Source: Lentibacillus daqui
GTDB lineage: Bacteria > Bacillota > Bacilli > Bacillales > Amphibacillaceae
Assembly (NCBI RefSeq): GCF_027186265.1
Contig: NZ_CP114176.1
Coordinates: 2,666,001-2,730,000, forward strand
Length of the DNA stretch: 64,000 bases
Reading direction: 5' to 3'
The notes under the pieces are model-generated. The model was not told the origin of the DNA and did not search any database. It saw nothing but the letters and a program-made list of their open reading frames with translations. The first letter of the stretch is position 1, and each line of letters starts with the position of its first letter. Positions 45,925-55,477 of this stretch are shown piece by piece. Made by a program: the position numbers and the translations under genes.

Positions 45925-46812
45925 ATGAAAGAAGATAAGCGACAGGAAATCATAGAATCAGCCATCAGATTGTCCGCGGAAAACGGATTTTTTAACACCT
46001 CCGTTCAAGGAATTGTCGATGATTGCGGTATATCCAAAGGAGCATTCTATCATTATTTTTCATCAAAGGAAGCATTGCATGTTGCGATTTTCCAATATTA
46101 TTTTGAACAGATGGATGATTCACTCAAAGCGATTGATCAAGCCAACCTGCCGCCACGCGAAAAAATGAAACAGCAGCTGTGTGTACCATTTGAACAGCTG
46201 AATAAACAGCGTGCCTTTTTCATCGTCTATTTGCGAGAACAAAATTTTTCTATCAACAAAGAACTGCACGATGTGATGGAGCAAGCGAGAAAAGACATAC
46301 TGACCTGGTACTATCGTCGCTTAAGGGAAACCTACGGGGAAAAAATCATACCCTACATCGCTGACATCATTTTGCTGACAGAGGGCATGCGAAATGCCTA
46401 TTTGGCAACGATGTTATTTCACAATCTGGACTTGAATGCCAATCGCGTTGCGGAGTTTTTGCTGAACCGGATGGACGACATCGTGCAAGCATTTGAAAAC
46501 AACGAAGAACCAATTATCCATACAAGCAATTTGGACCATTTGCTGTCGGAGCACACGTTTTCATCCATCAATCCAAAAAGCCAAGTGGATGCCCTGTTAA
46601 AAGATATGGCGACAAGATTAAAGGATATGCCGCTTTCTGAAGAGCAAAAGCATGGGCTAGTTCATGTAATAGATTTCCTCCAAAGTGAACTAAAAAAACC
46701 AGAACCGGATAAATATGCATTTCAAGGCATGCTCGCCAACTTGAAGGAGATTAAAGCGTTTGATGCTTACCGGGAGAAAATAGCCAAATTGTTGAAGCTG
46801 CAACTCTTATAA
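45925..46812 (+). CDS. TetR-family repressor of the RND exporter
   Basis: The N-terminal helix-turn-helix is VQGIVDDCGISKGAFYHYFSSKEAL. The C-terminal ligand domain is long (295 residues in total), as in regulators of SwrC-type exporters. It is divergent from the exporter, with two matching palindromes between them. ATG at 45925; the ribosome site is weak (GGGTGAAGATAA). Confidence 0.88.
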   Translation: MKEDKRQEIIESAIRLSAENGFFNTSVQGIVDDCGISKGAFYHYFSSKEALHVAIFQYYFEQMDDSLKAIDQANLPPREKMKQQLCVPFEQLNKQRAFFIVYLREQNFSINKELHDVMEQARKDILTWYYRRLRETYGEKIIPYIADIILLTEGMRNAYLATMLFHNLDLNANRVAEFLLNRMDDIVQAFENNEEPIIHTSNLDHLLSEHTFSSINPKSQVDALLKDMATRLKDMPLSEEQKHGLVHVIDFLQSELKKPEPDKYAFQGMLANLKEIKAFDAYREKIAKLLKLQLL

Positions 46813-46814
46813 GC

Positions 46815-46845
46815 CGGGACAAGGGGACAGGCGCCTTGTCCCACC
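46815..46845 (+). terminator. Terminator of the TetR gene (GGGACAAGG hairpin)
   Basis: GGGACAAGG, loop, CCTTGTCCC, 5 bp after the TetR stop. The same type of repeat hairpin is common in Bacillaceae intergenic DNA. Confidence 0.65.
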
Positions 46846-46880
46846 ATTTTTTCCATTTCATCGAATTAAAGTTAGCCCTC

Positions 46881-46915
46881 CGTCCGGCCCCAGCGTCCAG
46901 CGACTAGTGTGCTTC
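46881..46915 (-). repeat. Fragment of the structured repeat seen at 48343
   Basis: Read on the minus strand, GAAGCACACTAGTCGCTGG and CGCTGGGGCCGGACGG match GAAGCACACTAGCTGCTGG and CGCTGGAGCCGGACGG at 48497-48532 with a few changes. The two lie in opposite orientation on either side of the aminopeptidase gene. Confidence 0.65.
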
Positions 46916-47001
46916 AAATCCAAATCACACACTATTTGCATTACACCCTCCTTTTTCACTATACTAATATCGACACCAATAATATATGGGAGGAAAAAAT
47001 C

Positions 47002-48243
47002 ATGCTACCCAACTTTCAAGAAAACCTGCAAAAATACGCCAGGCTATTAGTCGCAAAGGGGATCAATGTGAAACCCGGTGATTGGGTAAAAATGACCATT
47101 GCCGTTGATCAAGCTCCTTTAGCCCGTTTGATTACCAAAGAAGCCTATTCGCTTGGCGCGGAAAAAGTAATCGTAAAATGGTCGGACGATGATATCACCA
47201 AACAGCATTACATAAACCAGTCCGAGGAATTGTTGACCGATATACCTCAATACCAGATTGATGAATCAGAAGACCATGTACTAAACCATCACGTTTGCCG
47301 GCTGTCCATTTTATCTAATGATCCAAACTTATTAAATGAGGTGGATCCCGACAAAGTCGCCGCGTATCAAAAAGTGGCTGGGAAAGCATTCAAAGCCCAA
47401 CGCGTAGCTACGCAAAATGATGATTTAAAATGGACCGTTGCTGCTGCCGCTGGTGCAGACTGGGCCAAAACTGTCTTTCCTGATTTAAAAACTTCCGAGG
47501 AACAAGTTGATGCTTTATGGGATGAGATTTTCAAAACATGCCGCATCTATCATGATGACCCGGTTGCTGTTTGGGATGAACATAAAGAAACACTCAAGGA
47601 AAAAGCAACGAAATTAAATGACATACAATTTGATGCTTTACATTACACCGCCCCGGGCACCGATTTAACGCTTGGCTTACCGAAGAACCATATTTGGCAA
47701 AGTGCGGAAAGCTTTAATCCGAAGAACGAAGAATTTATTGCCAACATGCCGACAGAGGAAGTGTTCACTGCACCCGATACAAATCGGATGGATGGTGTCG
47801 TTGTCAGTACCAAACCATTAAGTTATGCCGGTACACTAATTGAAGGCATCAAAGTCCAATTCAAAGATGGCAAAATTGTTGATATTTCCGCTGAAAAAGG
47901 AGATAAAACGATTAAGAAATTGGTTGAGGATAATGAGGGAGCAACAGGCTTGGGAGAAGTTGCGCTTGTGCCAGATCCGTCTCCTATTTCACAATCGGGC
48001 ATTACCTTCTTTGAGACACTGTTTGACGAGAACGCATCCAATCACTTAGCCATCGGTGCAGCTTATCCAACATGTATTCAAGGCGGGACAAAAATGAGCG
48101 AAGAAGAATTACAAGAACATGGCATAAATGTTTCCACCACTCATGTGGATTTCATGATTGGCTCCGATAAAATGGATATCGACGGCATCAAACAAGATGG
48201 CACGGTTATTCCGGTATTCAGGAATGGAGATTGGGCAATATAG
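47002..48243 (+). CDS. pepS: M29-family aminopeptidase (AmpS/PepS type)
   Basis: A metal-dependent exopeptidase of 413 residues. Metal-ligand regions appear as EEVFTAPDTNRMDG, GATGLGEVALVPDPSPIS, NHLAIGAAYPTC and STTHVDFMIGSDKMDIDG. I start at the ATG at 47002 (MLPNFQENL) behind GGGAGGAAAAAATC; the longer frame upstream runs through the repeat fragment and has no ribosome site. Confidence 0.92.
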   Translation: MLPNFQENLQKYARLLVAKGINVKPGDWVKMTIAVDQAPLARLITKEAYSLGAEKVIVKWSDDDITKQHYINQSEELLTDIPQYQIDESEDHVLNHHVCRLSILSNDPNLLNEVDPDKVAAYQKVAGKAFKAQRVATQNDDLKWTVAAAAGADWAKTVFPDLKTSEEQVDALWDEIFKTCRIYHDDPVAVWDEHKETLKEKATKLNDIQFDALHYTAPGTDLTLGLPKNHIWQSAESFNPKNEEFIANMPTEEVFTAPDTNRMDGVVVSTKPLSYAGTLIEGIKVQFKDGKIVDISAEKGDKTIKKLVEDNEGATGLGEVALVPDPSPISQSGITFFETLFDENASNHLAIGAAYPTCIQGGTKMSEEELQEHGINVSTTHVDFMIGSDKMDIDGIKQDGTVIPVFRNGDWAI

Positions 48244-48290
48244 TTTTTTGACAACGTCGTATTACTATAAAGGTCAAATATGAAGGTGAA

Positions 48291-48327
48291 AATCCTCTCA
48301 TCTGTGTCTAGATGGGAGGTTTTTTAA
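48291..48327 (+). terminator. Terminator of pepS
   Basis: AATCCTCTCATCT, a short loop and AGATGGGAGGTTTTTT form a strong stem and T-run 48 bp after the stop. Confidence 0.8.
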
Positions 48328-48342
48328 AGAACAAAGGCGTAA

Positions 48343-48535
48343 GCGCCCGGTTAGCAGCGTATGTGCTGGACTGAACCTAGGAGATAAAGGAAACATGCCC
48401 CTGCAAAAGGGGTATGCCGACGTTGGCCGCAAAGGCCGTTTTTAGTCGGCCTTCCTTTACCCCGAGTCGATGTTGACTTATCGTACGAAGGTGAAGGAAG
48501 CACACTAGCTGCTGGGCGCTGGAGCCGGACGGGGC
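48343..48535. repeat. Highly structured ~190-bp intergenic repeat
   Basis: Outer arms GCGCCC plus AGCAGC (48343-48358) pair with GCTGCT plus GGGCGC (48508-48519). Inside, AAAGGAA (48386) pairs with TTCCTTT (48452). Two inner hairpins follow: CATGCCCC with GGGGTATG, and CCGAC/GGCC with GGCC/GTCGG. The whole resembles a multi-branched RNA or cruciform. A piece of it lies inverted at 46881. No reading frame of note. Confidence 0.7.
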
Positions 48536-48786
48536 TCATCCTGATTACAAAGTTATCCACAAGCATTTAATTTTATAATTTCCCAAAGCAGTAATAAACA
48601 GTTGCTATGCTCTATCTCTCGTTGACTATAGGCTAATTCTTCCAAAGTATGTCTGTCTCTTCATTTTTCACAAAGCATCAAACCTTAGTTCAAAGCCACC
48701 TTCCCCCTTCAACTTCCCGAAACCGTTGCCCCTGTTACCGTCAAACCAGCATTCATGAAAACTTTGTGACACACATTCTGAACACT

Positions 48787-48804
48787 TTGTGACAAAAATC
48801 ACAA
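48787..48804. promoter_or_regulatory. Rex/FNR-type operator 1 upstream of qox
   Basis: TTGTGA-CAAAAA-TCACAA is a perfect inverted repeat of the TTGTGA-N6-TCACAA form used by Rex and related to FNR/CRP sites. A further half site TTGTGA lies at 48764-48769. Confidence 0.7.
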
Positions 48805-48851
48805 TCCATTGTCCTTCAACACCTTTTATGGCATTAATATATGTAGATGGA

Positions 48852-48869
48852 TTGTGACGTAGATCACTT
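48852..48869. promoter_or_regulatory. Rex/FNR-type operator 2 upstream of qox
   Basis: TTGTGA-CGTAGA-TCACTT, matching the first site in 10 of 12 arm bases, lies 40 bp before the qoxA start, in the expected promoter region. Confidence 0.62.
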
Positions 48870-48908
48870 AAGTTGAAGTTGAAATTAATATAGAAAGGGG
48901 TACTTTCA

Positions 48909-49787
48909 TTGAAAATAAAATCGGCTTTTGTTGGTTCATTTATTGTTACACTGCTGTTGCTTACTGGATGTGAGCCATTAAAGGTATTAGACCCAAAAGG
49001 CCCACAAGCGGAAACAACATCCAATGTAATTTGGATATCAATCGCCACGATGGCCATTATCGTCATTGCAGTATTTGCTCTGTTAATTTTTGTCCTTTTT
49101 AAGTACCGCGCTTCCAAGCAACCGGATGATTACGAGCCACCACATATTGAAGGCAGCAAATGGCTGGAAACGATTATCGTTGCGATCCCAGTCATCATTA
49201 TTGTGATTCTTTCCGTTGTTACCGTCAAATCGACGTATCAGGTTGAAGCGACACCAACGGGGTATGAAGAACAGGAACCAATGACCATTTACGCTTCCAG
49301 TTCAAACTGGAAATGGCATTTCAGCTATCCGGAAGAAGATATTGAGACGGTTAACTATTTATACATTCCAACCGATCGTCCTATCGAATTTAAACTATAT
49401 TCATATGGACCAATCACCAGCTTTTGGATTCCGCAACTGGGCGGGCAGAAATATGCCATGTCTGACATGGTAACAACATTACACTTAGCAGCGGATGAAC
49501 CTGGCGAATATATGGGACGAAATGCCAACTTTAGCGGAGAAGGTTTTGCCGAAAATACGTTCCAGGTCAAAGCAATGCCTGCTAAAGAATTTGCTGAATG
49601 GGTGGACGATGTTCAAAAAACAGCTAAACCACTGACCAAAGAAGAATTTGACGAACTATTGGAGCCCGGTCATCTTGGACAAATGACGTTTAGTGGCACA
49701 CACTTGTCATTCATGCCACCTCCAGAAGGCCATCATGACGGGCATCAGCATGGATCAACAGATGATTCAGAACAACATCATCATTAA
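48909..49787 (+). CDS. qoxA: Quinol oxidase aa3 subunit II
   Basis: The quinol-binding subunit of the terminal oxidase. It is a lipoprotein (LTGC, Cys21) with two membrane helices and a cupredoxin domain (SSSNWKWHFSYPEE, FWIPQLGGQKYAM) that lacks the Cys pair of the CuA site, which separates it from cytochrome c oxidase. The C-terminal tail is His-rich. The start is a TTG at 48909, behind AAAGGGGTACTTTCA. Length 292 residues. First gene of qoxABCD. Confidence 0.93.
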   Translation: MKIKSAFVGSFIVTLLLLTGCEPLKVLDPKGPQAETTSNVIWISIATMAIIVIAVFALLIFVLFKYRASKQPDDYEPPHIEGSKWLETIIVAIPVIIIVILSVVTVKSTYQVEATPTGYEEQEPMTIYASSSNWKWHFSYPEEDIETVNYLYIPTDRPIEFKLYSYGPITSFWIPQLGGQKYAMSDMVTTLHLAADEPGEYMGRNANFSGEGFAENTFQVKAMPAKEFAEWVDDVQKTAKPLTKEEFDELLEPGHLGQMTFSGTHLSFMPPPEGHHDGHQHGSTDDSEQHHH

Positions 49788-49835
49788 TACCATAGCGTCA
49801 ACATGTTTTAATTACTTTTGAAAGGAGAAAACGTA

Positions 49836-51782
49836 ATGAATTACTTTGATCGGTTTGCCATTCCCCATGGAGATCCACTCATTTATGCATCGATGGTTGC
49901 TATCGGTTTGACAGTGATTGCGATTATTGCCGGGTTAACCTACTTTAAAAAATGGGGCTATTTATGGCGCGAATGGTTAACAACGGTGGATCATAAGCGA
50001 ATCGGCATTATGTATTTAATCTCTGCTTTACTCATGCTGTTCCGGGGTGGAGTAGACGCTATCATGATGCGAGCACAAACATCGATACCAGATAATACAT
50101 TTTTGGATGCCCAGCATTACAACGAGGTATTTACCACCCATGGAGTTGTCATGATCATCTTTATGGCGATGCCGTTTATCTATGCATTAATGAACTTTGT
50201 TGTGCCATTACAAATCGGTGCCAGGGATGTTGCGTTTCCACGATTGAATGCACTCAGCTTCTGGCTATACTTTATGGGTGCAATGTTATTTAACATTTCG
50301 TTTGTTGTTGGTGGTTCACCAGATGCCGGCTGGACATCCTATTTTCCACTCGCCGGAAATGATTTTAGTCAATCGGTAGGTACCAATTATTACATGCTAT
50401 CGATACAAATTGCCGGAATCGGGACATTAATTTCCGGGATTAACTTTATTACGACGATCCTAAAAATGCGTGCACCAGGTATGAAATTAATGAAAATGCC
50501 GATGTTTACCTGGACCGCGTTTATTACCAATGCGATTGTTGTATTTGCCTTTCCAGTTTTAACGATCGCTTTGTTGTTAGGTACGATGGATCGTTTATTC
50601 GGGGCAAACTTCTTTACCACTACAAATGGTGGAATGGATATGCTCTGGGCCAACCTGTTCTGGATTTGGGGACACCCGGAAGTATACATTTTAATCTTAC
50701 CGGCATTCGGTGTCTACAGTGAAGTGATCTCTACCTTTTCACGACGTAACTTATTCGGGTATAAAACGATGGTTGCTTCCATCGTCCTGATCTCGTTCCT
50801 ATCTTTCCTGGTCTGGACCCATCACTTCTTTACGATGGGGCAAGGGCCATTAACGAATAGTATTTTCGCGATTACGACCATGGCGATTGCCATACCGACC
50901 GGGATTAAGATCTTTAACTGGTTGTTGACGATGTGGAAAGGAAAAATCAAATTTACGGTACCAATGCTGTATTCGATCGCCTTTATCCCTATTTTTACCA
51001 TTGGCGGAGTGACCGGAGTTATGCTTGGAATGGCAAGTGCCGACTATCAGTACCATAATACAATGTTCTTAGTAGCGCATTTCCATTACACCATTATTCC
51101 TGGGGTAGTATTCGCCATGCTTGCCGGTTTGACATACTGGTGGCCGAAAATGTTTGGCTTCATGTTAAATGAACGAATTGGTAAATGGGCATTCTGGTTT
51201 ATTGTCGTCGGTTTTAACGTGACATTCTTCCCAATGTTCTTTACCGGACTGAACGGTCAGGCACGAAGAATGTACACCTACTCGGAAGCTACTGGATTTG
51301 GTCCACTTAACCTGCTATCGTTCGTGGGTGCGATCGGCCTTGCGATTGGCTTTGCATTAATCGTCTACAATGTTTATTACAGCGTGCGTTATGCTTCCAG
51401 AAATATTAGTTCGGATCCATGGGATGCACGCACACTGGAATGGGCAACACACAGTCCAGTACCTGAGTACAACTTTGCAACCACACCAGAAGTCGATTCC
51501 ATTGAAGCATTCTGGGATCATAAGAAAAATGACCGCCCTATTTTTGCTGACAAGATAGAAACCATTCATATGCCAAATAACAGCGGTTGGCCATTCGTGT
51601 TGAGTTGTGTTTTCTTTGTCTGGGGCTTCTCACTGATTTTCAGTATGTGGCTACCGGCCATTATTCTCACACTGGTGATACTCGGATTTATGGCCTATCG
51701 TTCCTTTGAAAAAGACGACGGTCACCACATATCTGTCAAGGAAATTGAAGAAACAGAAAAGAAATTGCGAGGTGTTAGCTAA
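49836..51782 (+). CDS. qoxB: Quinol oxidase aa3 subunit I
   Basis: The haem-copper subunit of 648 residues with about 15 helices. Ligands are visible: HGVVMIIF (low-spin haem His), WIWGHPEVYILILPAFG (CuB His and the cross-linked Tyr), THHFFTMG (CuB His pair) and FLVAHFHYTI (haem ligands). I start at the ATG at 49836 behind AAAGGAGAAAACGTA; an in-frame ATG 18 bp upstream overlaps the ribosome site. The stop overlaps qoxC by one base. Confidence 0.95.
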   Translation: MNYFDRFAIPHGDPLIYASMVAIGLTVIAIIAGLTYFKKWGYLWREWLTTVDHKRIGIMYLISALLMLFRGGVDAIMMRAQTSIPDNTFLDAQHYNEVFTTHGVVMIIFMAMPFIYALMNFVVPLQIGARDVAFPRLNALSFWLYFMGAMLFNISFVVGGSPDAGWTSYFPLAGNDFSQSVGTNYYMLSIQIAGIGTLISGINFITTILKMRAPGMKLMKMPMFTWTAFITNAIVVFAFPVLTIALLLGTMDRLFGANFFTTTNGGMDMLWANLFWIWGHPEVYILILPAFGVYSEVISTFSRRNLFGYKTMVASIVLISFLSFLVWTHHFFTMGQGPLTNSIFAITTMAIAIPTGIKIFNWLLTMWKGKIKFTVPMLYSIAFIPIFTIGGVTGVMLGMASADYQYHNTMFLVAHFHYTIIPGVVFAMLAGLTYWWPKMFGFMLNERIGKWAFWFIVVGFNVTFFPMFFTGLNGQARRMYTYSEATGFGPLNLLSFVGAIGLAIGFALIVYNVYYSVRYASRNISSDPWDARTLEWATHSPVPEYNFATTPEVDSIEAFWDHKKNDRPIFADKIETIHMPNNSGWPFVLSCVFFVWGFSLIFSMWLPAIILTLVILGFMAYRSFEKDDGHHISVKEIEETEKKLRGVS

Positions 51783-52378
51783 TGAAGATGGATCATACGC
51801 TTCCTCTTGAATATCGATCGGAACAAAACCAAATCAACATTGTCGGTTTTTGGATTTTCCTTGGTGCCGAGATTATGTTGTTCGCTACCCTGTTTGCCAC
51901 CTACTTTACCCTCGTGAATCGCACAGGGAGCGGGCCATCCGGCGCAGAAATTTTTGAAATCGGACCAGTACTCATTGAAACGTTTGTCCTTTTAACCAGT
52001 AGTTTCACAATTGGTCTTGGTGTTCATGCGATGCGGATTGGTCGTACCAAAGCAATGATGGGATTTTTTGCAATCACATTGCTGCTTGGTCTTTCCTTCC
52101 TTGGTGTGGAGATTTATGAATTTATCCATTATGTGCATATTGGTGCCGGCTTGCAAATCAGCGCCTTTACTGCCAGCTTATTAACGACGCTCGGGACGCA
52201 CGGAGCGCACGTGACACTTGGTTTATTCTGGGGATTGTTTATTATTATACAGGTGAAAAGGAACGGCATCACATCCGCAACCGCAAATAAATCGTTCATT
52301 TTCTCTCTGTACTGGCACTTTCTGGATATCGTGTGGATCTTTATCTTTAGCTTCATCTACTTGAAAGGAATGATGTAA
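51782..52378 (+). CDS. qoxC: Quinol oxidase subunit III
   Basis: The 198-residue, five-helix subunit III shows GFWIFLGAEIMLFATLFATY and LGTHGAHVTLGLFWG, typical of the family. TAATG overlap with qoxB. Confidence 0.94.
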   Translation: MKMDHTLPLEYRSEQNQINIVGFWIFLGAEIMLFATLFATYFTLVNRTGSGPSGAEIFEIGPVLIETFVLLTSSFTIGLGVHAMRIGRTKAMMGFFAITLLLGLSFLGVEIYEFIHYVHIGAGLQISAFTASLLTTLGTHGAHVTLGLFWGLFIIIQVKRNGITSATANKSFIFSLYWHFLDIVWIFIFSFIYLKGMM

Positions 52379-52380
52379 AC

Positions 52381-52665
52381 ATGGGTGAGTTATTTCCGAA
52401 AAAACAAGTAATGGGCTTCATCTTTTCCTTAGTGCTTACCCTGATTGCACTGGCTGTTTATTTCTTTGATTTGTCGTTTACGGCGGGGATGACGATCCTC
52501 CTTATTACCGCATTTGTGCAAGCTTTTGTTCAGCTGATTATCTTCATGCACGCTGGTGAAACGAAGGATAAACATTCCATCTATACGAATTTAGCTTACG
52601 GATTTGCGATTGCACTGGCAAGTATATTCGGCACCCTGCTCATTATGATATGGGATATGGCTTAA
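52381..52665 (+). CDS. qoxD: Quinol oxidase subunit IV
   Basis: The 94-residue, three-helix subunit IV contains MGFIFSLVLTLIALAVYF and AFVQLIIFMHAGE, typical of QoxD. Last gene of the operon, two bases after qoxC, with a terminator behind it (GGAGCG with CGCTCC, 52719-52745). Confidence 0.93.
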   Translation: MGELFPKKQVMGFIFSLVLTLIALAVYFFDLSFTAGMTILLITAFVQAFVQLIIFMHAGETKDKHSIYTNLAYGFAIALASIFGTLLIMIWDMA

Positions 52666-52718
52666 AAACAAAGCACCCGGTGAGCACACTGCTGGATGTT
52701 GAAGCCAGACATCATCAA

Positions 52719-52748
52719 GGAGCGTCTTTCAATAGGCGCTCCTTTTCA
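52719..52748 (+). terminator. Terminator of qoxABCD
   Basis: GGAGCG, a 12-nt loop, CGCTCC and TTTTC. Just before it (52668-52705) lies GCACCCGGTGAGCACACTGC, which looks like another decayed piece of the 48343 repeat. Confidence 0.72.
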
Positions 52749-52760
52749 TTTTTCCTTTAT

Positions 52761-52991
52761 TCATGGATCAAGCCGAATCCCTTTTTCTGTTTTTCTCTCC
52801 ATTTCTTCTGTAACCACGAAGAAAACGCCCATCAGAAAGATAAAAATAGCCCCCATCACTGTTCCAATACCAATGCCCATCATAGTGCCATATTGGTTCA
52901 TCAAAGCATAAATGAAAATAGCAATTCCAAGTGTAAGGACTGCACAACCCACATACTTCACAACATTCAGTATTTTCAATTCAGATTTCAT
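52761..52991 (-). CDS. Small two-helix membrane protein
   Basis: The 76-residue product has two hydrophobic helices (VGCAVLTLGIAIFIYAL and GIGTVMGAIFIFLMGVFFVV) and a charged end. The ATG at 52989-52991 follows GGGGGATGACGGTC. I do not recognise a family. The gap 52992-53260 shows only an imperfect 52-bp duplication at about 53122-53220 (GTCGATTCCTC and GTGATTCCTC pieces). Confidence 0.6.
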   Translation of the reverse strand: MKSELKILNVVKYVGCAVLTLGIAIFIYALMNQYGTMMGIGIGTVMGAIFIFLMGVFFVVTEEMERKTEKGIRLDP

Positions 52992-53260
52992 GACCGTCAT
53001 CCCCCTTTACAAGTATTATTTACCCTGTTCACAAATTTGTCAAACTATTTTCACCAGAGAAATAACAACCGTCGCAAAGTCCCCCATATTATGTAAGTTT
53101 AGTTATTTCAAAAACTAATCACGGTCGATTCCTCTTATTATTCTCTTCCTATCAGTCGTGATAAACTGGTTCTCGGGTGATTCCTCACTGTTTTTCTTCC
53201 TTATCTGCCGTGACTGCTTCTCTTTTTCTTTTTTATTCAAAGCTTGAGCGATTGAATAAA

Positions 53261-53300
53261 TGAAAAGATTCCAGAGCAAAATTGCTCTGGAATCTTTTCA
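53261..53300. terminator. Perfect 19-bp bidirectional hairpin after fda
   Basis: TGAAAAGATTCCAGAGCAA and TTGCTCTGGAATCTTTTCA pair perfectly with a 2-nt loop, with A and T runs at the base. Confidence 0.85.
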
Positions 53301-53321
53301 TTGCGATTTCCAAACATTTAC

Positions 53322-54206
53322 TTAAATAGAAGCTTCATAAATCGATTGAACGGCTTCTTTTAATGCTTGATTAAACTCTTCATCCGTTTGATTAACATTC
53401 AAGTCTTGACTTAAGGCTCTGGAGAAACTTGCAATCATATTATCATTTGCTTTCAATTTCTCATTTGCTTCATCCCGGGAATATCCACCGGAAAGTGCAA
53501 CCACACGTACTACATTCGGATGCTCGATAAGTTCTTTGTACATATTTGGTTTTGTTGGGATGGATAATTTCAACATTACTTTTTCATCATCATTTAACTG
53601 ATCAAGATGATTTTGAATTTCTGCTTTTAACAGTTCTTCACATTTTTCTTTTTCCGGACTATGAATATCTACTTCCGGTTCAATAATTGGGACAAGACCA
53701 GCGGCAATAATTTGTTTACCTATTTCAAATTGCTGATCAACCACCGCCTTGATTCCCTCCGGATTGGCTTCTTTGATCACGGAGCGCATTTTTGTACCAA
53801 AAATATGGCGCTCATTTGCATGTTTTAATGTCTCATCCAAATCGGGAATCGGCTTCATTAACTGAACGCCATTCTGTTCTTCAGCAAGCCCTTTGTCTAC
53901 CTTTAAAAATGGTACAATACCTTTCTTTTCTGCTAAATAATCAGCTGTATATAAACCCTCAACTTTTCTGTCCATCGTGTTTTCAAAAAGGATAGCACCT
54001 AAAATATACTTACTATCAAATGCAGGGGAAGTCATAATACGTGTCCGCATATCATGTACCAATTTGAACATTTCTTCCTCATTGGAAAAGGCATCTTCAG
54101 TTACACCATATGCTGCCAGTGCTTTTGGTGTACTGCCACCACTTTGGTCCAGCGCTGCAATAAAACCTTTCCCATTTTTCATTCTTTCTAATTGATCTTG
54201 TTGCAT
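53322..54206 (-). CDS. fda: Class I fructose-bisphosphate aldolase
   Basis: It cleaves fructose 1,6-bisphosphate through a Schiff base, needing no metal. Motifs are [43 protein letters not shown] (active Lys region) and IIEPEVDI with KLSIPTKPN. Length 294 residues. I start at the ATG at 54204-54206 (MQQDQLERM) behind AAGGAGTGGAAATA. It ends at a perfect terminator hairpin. Confidence 0.93.
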   Translation of the reverse strand: MQQDQLERMKNGKGFIAALDQSGGSTPKALAAYGVTEDAFSNEEEMFKLVHDMRTRIMTSPAFDSKYILGAILFENTMDRKVEGLYTADYLAEKKGIVPFLKVDKGLAEEQNGVQLMKPIPDLDETLKHANERHIFGTKMRSVIKEANPEGIKAVVDQQFEIGKQIIAAGLVPIIEPEVDIHSPEKEKCEELLKAEIQNHLDQLNDDEKVMLKLSIPTKPNMYKELIEHPNVVRVVALSGGYSRDEANEKLKANDNMIASFSRALSQDLNVNQTDEEFNQALKEAVQSIYEASI

Positions 54207-54586
54207 TATTTCCACTCCTTCAGGATAATTTGTACCATTCAGCCATTTAGAAAAATAAATAGATAGGCAAAAGACCACCTATATTATAACATAGTATAGT
54301 AACGGCGGAAACAGTTAGCAGCTGTCTGAATGTGATTTTACCTTAGGACTTGGTTCATCGACACGCCATCAAGTATTCCATTCCAGCGAACTTTTGTTTA
54401 GCTCGGACTTTATTCTTTTTCAATATCCCGGCTAACTAGTGTGTCCGAGTAAAATTCAATGCTGTGTTCGAGTGGCTCTTGATCGATTTTCCAATGAACT
54501 CCAAAACCGCACCAGCATATCCGCCCTCTTCCATTGCCTTCCCTCCCTACAACCTTTACAATATTCATTGGGAAAGGAGTATTCCA

Positions 54587-55462
54587 ATGAACGTAAACTA
54601 TAACCTGCCAGATTCTATACAAGAAATGCTTGAGAAAACGCCAAAAACAATAGATAACACGTTTGATGACCTGATTCGCCAAGGTGGCTATGTTCCGCCA
54701 CAAATCAATTTGTTAATTGACGCTATCTCTGCTTTAAGCATGGGGAAAAATATTTTATTAAAAGGTCCAACTGGTGCAGGAAAGACGAAATTTGCCGAGA
54801 CACTGTCAAACTTGTTCCAACAGCCGATGTTCAGTATTAATTGTTCCGTTGATCTTGATGCGGAAAGTTTAATGGGCTTTAAAACGTTGGCCTATCAAGA
54901 TGAAAAGCAAATGATCGAATTTGTGCCAGGTCCCGTGACAAAGGCGATGCAACATGGCACTTTTTTATATATTGATGAAATTAACATGGCCAAACCAGAA
55001 ACATTGCCACTAATCAATGGTGTACTGGATTACCGGCGAACAGTGACTAATCCATTCACCAATGAAATTATTCATGCCGAAGATGGATTTAACGTGATTG
55101 CCGCGATCAATGAAGGCTATGTCGGTACGGTTCCCTTGAATGAGGCCTTGAAAAACCGGTTCATTATTATTGATATTCCCTATTTGCAAGGTGAGCAACT
55201 CAAACAATTGATTCAAACGAACACAAGACTGGCAAATGAAACAACTATTGATTTATTCGTAAAACTCTCAGCCGATCTCATTAACGCAGTCTATCAGGGA
55301 AAAGTTGCCGAAGATGCCGCTTCGATCCGTGCATTATTGGATGCCTGTGATTTGAGTACAGTTATTCCGGCCAAACGGGCGATTGTCCGATCAATTACGG
55401 ATAAACTGGAAGAAGAACGCGAACGGGAATTTGTTAATAATATAGCGGCTACACTATTTTAG
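54587..55462 (+). CDS. MoxR-type AAA+ ATPase (YojN-like)
   Basis: The 291-residue ATPase has Walker A GPTGAGKT, Walker [13 protein letters not shown], the arginine-finger region [11 protein letters not shown] and C-terminal helices. MoxR ATPases act with VWA-domain partners in metal insertion or protein maturation, and the partner follows 15 bp downstream, as in yojN-yojO of Bacillus. The ATG at 54587 follows AAAGGAGTATTCCA. The stretch 54207-54586 has no gene. Confidence 0.88.
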   Translation: MNVNYNLPDSIQEMLEKTPKTIDNTFDDLIRQGGYVPPQINLLIDAISALSMGKNILLKGPTGAGKTKFAETLSNLFQQPMFSINCSVDLDAESLMGFKTLAYQDEKQMIEFVPGPVTKAMQHGTFLYIDEINMAKPETLPLINGVLDYRRTVTNPFTNEIIHAEDGFNVIAAINEGYVGTVPLNEALKNRFIIIDIPYLQGEQLKQLIQTNTRLANETTIDLFVKLSADLINAVYQGKVAEDAASIRALLDACDLSTVIPAKRAIVRSITDKLEEEREREFVNNIAATLF

Positions 55463-55477
55463 AAGGGAGCCTGCCAG

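Noticed and set aside
52650..53096. 148-codon plus-strand frame after qoxD
   Set aside because: Antisense to the small membrane gene at 52761 and across the qox terminator; no ribosome site.
53122..53220. Possible ninth tandem tract with about 52-bp spacing
   Set aside because: Only two imperfect copies and no 21-bp phasing.
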